Under the pieces are notes generated by a model. The model saw only the letters and a list, made by a program, of their open reading frames with translations. It searched no databases and was not told the DNA's origin. The position numbers were made by a program, and so were the translations under genes. 64,000 nucleotides of DNA, from contig NZ_BKAJ01000004.1 of NCBI RefSeq assembly GCF_007992495.1, forward strand, positions 186,001-250,000, written 5' to 3'. Origin of the DNA: Reyranella soli (GTDB lineage Bacteria > Pseudomonadota > Alphaproteobacteria > Reyranellales > Reyranellaceae). Below are positions 62,558-64,000 of this stretch, piece after piece (within the stretch, counting starts at the first letter, position 1; the number at the start of each line of letters is the position of its first letter).

Positions 62558-63346
62558 CTAACGTCCTTTGAAAGCCGGCTTCCGCTTCTCCATGAAGGCG
62601 CGGCGGCCTTCCTTGAAATCCTCGCTGTCGAAGCAGGCCTTGGCCATGACGTCGAGCTTCTTGTGGTCCTGCTGGGATTCCGGCTTGGCGATCTCGCGTG
62701 CGGCGGCCTTGGCGAGGGCAATGGTGAGCGGCGCGTTCTGGGCGATGGCGCCGGTGATGTTGTTGATCATCGAGTCGAGTTCGGCATCGGGCGCCACGCC
62801 GTTCACCAGGCCCATCTCGTAGGCTTCTTCCGCCGAATATTGCTTGGCGGTGAACAGGAACTCCATCGAGCGCGACAGGCCGATGATGCGCGACAGCCGC
62901 TCGATGCGCAGGAAGCCGTAGCCCAGGCCGAGCTTGGCCGCGGGCACGCCGAAGCGCGCGCCTTCGTTGCAGTAGCGCAGGTCGCAGCAGGCGGCGAGAT
63001 TCATGCCGCCGCCGATGCAATAGCCGGTGATCTTGGCGATGGTCGGCTTGGGAAAATCGTAGAGCGCCTCGTAGCCTTCCTTGGAGATCGCGTCGTAGCG
63101 GACCTGCGCCTCGGCGTTGGCGCGCTCGGTCTCGAACTTGGAGATATCGGCGCCGGATACGAAGGCCTTGCCACCGGCGCCGCTCACCACGACGCAGCGT
63201 ACCTCGGGGTCCTTGGCGTAGTCCTTCAGGAGGCCGACGAAGCCGTCCCACATGTCGAGCGACACGGCATTCAACTTGGCCGGATTGTTGAACACGACAT
63301 GGCCGACAGCGCCCTCGCGCCGTCCGTAGATTTTCTGTTCCTGCAT
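62558..63346 (-). CDS. Enoyl-CoA hydratase/isomerase (crotonase family)
   Basis: 262 residues of the crotonase superfamily: oxyanion-hole regions GKAFVSGADISKFE (near 60-75) and GYCIGGGMNLAACCDLRYC (near 108-126, shown in full at 19 residues), C-terminal KRKPAFKGR. The usual second catalytic glutamate region reads AKLGLGYGFLRIERLSRIIG (in full), without the classical PExxLG glutamate, so activity may not be standard hydration. AAGGATCG precedes ATG 63346. It is upstream of the CoA-transferase and SDR genes. Confidence 0.87.
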   Translation of the reverse strand: MQEQKIYGRREGAVGHVVFNNPAKLNAVSLDMWDGFVGLLKDYAKDPEVRCVVVSGAGGKAFVSGADISKFETERANAEAQVRYDAISKEGYEALYDFPKPTIAKITGYCIGGGMNLAACCDLRYCNEGARFGVPAAKLGLGYGFLRIERLSRIIGLSRSMEFLFTAKQYSAEEAYEMGLVNGVAPDAELDSMINNITGAIAQNAPLTIALAKAAAREIAKPESQQDHKKLDVMAKACFDSEDFKEGRRAFMEKRKPAFKGR

Positions 63347-63424
63347 TTGACCGATCCTTCAGATGTGGCCGGCAATATAGCGCGCGTCCGGCGATTTGAA
63401 TAAGGTGTGCGACAGGGAGGAAAC

Positions 63425-64000
63425 GTGGCCGCAGTTGAGCTGAAAGGCCTCACCAAACGCTATGGCCAAACGACCGCGGTGGTGGATGTTTCGCTGCGCA
63501 TCGAGCATGGCCAGCTCGTCTGCCTTCTGGGGCCGTCGGGCTGCGGCAAGACCACGACGCTGCGCCTGATCGCGGGCTTCATCGAGCCCTCGGCAGGCGA
63601 AATCGTGGTGGGCGGCAAGGTCCTGTCCTCGCCCCAGCGCACGGTGCCACCGGAAGGTCGCAACATGTCGATGATCTTCCAGAGCTATGCGCTGTGGCCG
63701 CACATGACGGTGGCCGAGAACGTGGCCTATGGCCTGAAGATCCGGAAGCTCGACAGGGCCGTCATCGACGCCAAGCTCAAGGCCATCCTGTCGACGGCCC
63801 ACCTCGAGGCGCTGGCGGATCGCTATCCCGGCGAATTGTCGGGCGGCCAGCAGCAACGCGTCTCGCTGGCGCGAGCGCTGGTGGTCGAGCCCGAGACATT
63901 GCTGCTCGATGAGCCACTTTCGAACCTCGATGCCAACCTGCGCGAAGAGATGCGTTTCGAGATCCGCCGTCTGCACGATCAGTACCGCTACACCACAGTC
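63425..64000 (+). CDS. ABC transporter ATPase, cut by the window end (partial)
   Basis: The first 192 residues of an ATPase of the spermidine/iron/sugar (CUT1-like) group: Walker A GPSGCGKTT, Q-loop FQSYALWPHM, signature LSGGQQQRVSLARAL, Walker B LLLLDEPLSNLD, and the start of the helical region MRFEIRRLHDQY. GTG 63425 follows GGGAGGAAAC. No partner genes are visible because the window ends. Confidence 0.88.
   Translation, partial: MAAVELKGLTKRYGQTTAVVDVSLRIEHGQLVCLLGPSGCGKTTTLRLIAGFIEPSAGEIVVGGKVLSSPQRTVPPEGRNMSMIFQSYALWPHMTVAENVAYGLKIRKLDRAVIDAKLKAILSTAHLEALADRYPGELSGGQQQRVSLARALVVEPETLLLDEPLSNLDANLREEMRFEIRRLHDQYRYTTV

Overview
The window is a gene-dense, high-GC stretch of a bacterial chromosome. 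Protein content points to a metabolically versatile alphaproteobacterium of the Reyranella/Rhodospirillales/Bradyrhizobium type (inference). The clues are two Liv-type ABC uptake operons, four orphan tripartite-tricarboxylate (Bug-type) binding proteins, two family III CoA-transferases, a sulfite dehydrogenase and a box-type benzoate pathway. I see no rRNA, tRNA, CRISPR array, insertion sequence, prophage or plasmid genes. Both edges cut genes: an aminotransferase C-terminus on the left and an ABC ATPase on the right.

Left part (1-25 kb). An AapJ-like amino-acid binding protein, a zinc alcohol dehydrogenase and a tandem rhodanese run rightward. A PoxB-type pyruvate dehydrogenase and an acetylpolyamine amidohydrolase-like gene run leftward. 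Then come a frameshifted membrane protein, a family III CoA-transferase, a divergent PRPP-synthetase paralog, and an M20 amidohydrolase translationally coupled to a BenE-type benzoate transporter. Next are a serine hydrolase and a carboxymuconolactone-decarboxylase-like gene divergent from an HxlR regulator, with a regular array of half-sites between the last two. These are followed by sorAB (sulfite dehydrogenase), a Pot-type polyamine ABC operon, and creD divergent from creBC.

Central part (25-41 kb): the benzoate module. One leftward operon encodes benzoate-CoA ligase followed by a five-gene Liv-type ABC importer. A second leftward operon encodes BoxC (ring-opening lyase), BoxB (benzoyl-CoA epoxidase), a transthyretin/HIU-hydrolase-like protein with a changed active site, and a Bug-type binding protein. 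A 31-bp element containing the dyad GGTACTGAAATACC, 30/31 identical in its two copies, lies immediately upstream of both the ligase and boxC. The gene pair diverging from boxC is a GNAT acetyltransferase plus a cysteine-free Rrf2 regulator, resembling the badL/badM pair of Rhodopseudomonas palustris. The simplest model is that this BadM-like repressor controls both operons and itself. BoxA (the reductase) is not in the window.

Right part (41-64 kb). An acyl-CoA dehydrogenase is in one operon with two tandem membrane class III cyclases; a third, Cache-type, cyclase sits just upstream of the benzoate ligase gene. Then come a Tat-exported transglutaminase-like protein, a second Liv operon, a urate-pathway OHCU decarboxylase/HIU hydrolase fusion followed by an aldehyde dehydrogenase, a CocE-type hydrolase, three Bug-type binding proteins, an SDR that has lost most of its catalytic tetrad, a CoA-transferase, an enoyl-CoA hydratase and the start of an ABC transporter operon.

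Two families of hairpin-forming intergenic repeats recur through the window, in one place nested inside each other. Several sit inside transport operons, which suggests an effect on differential expression.
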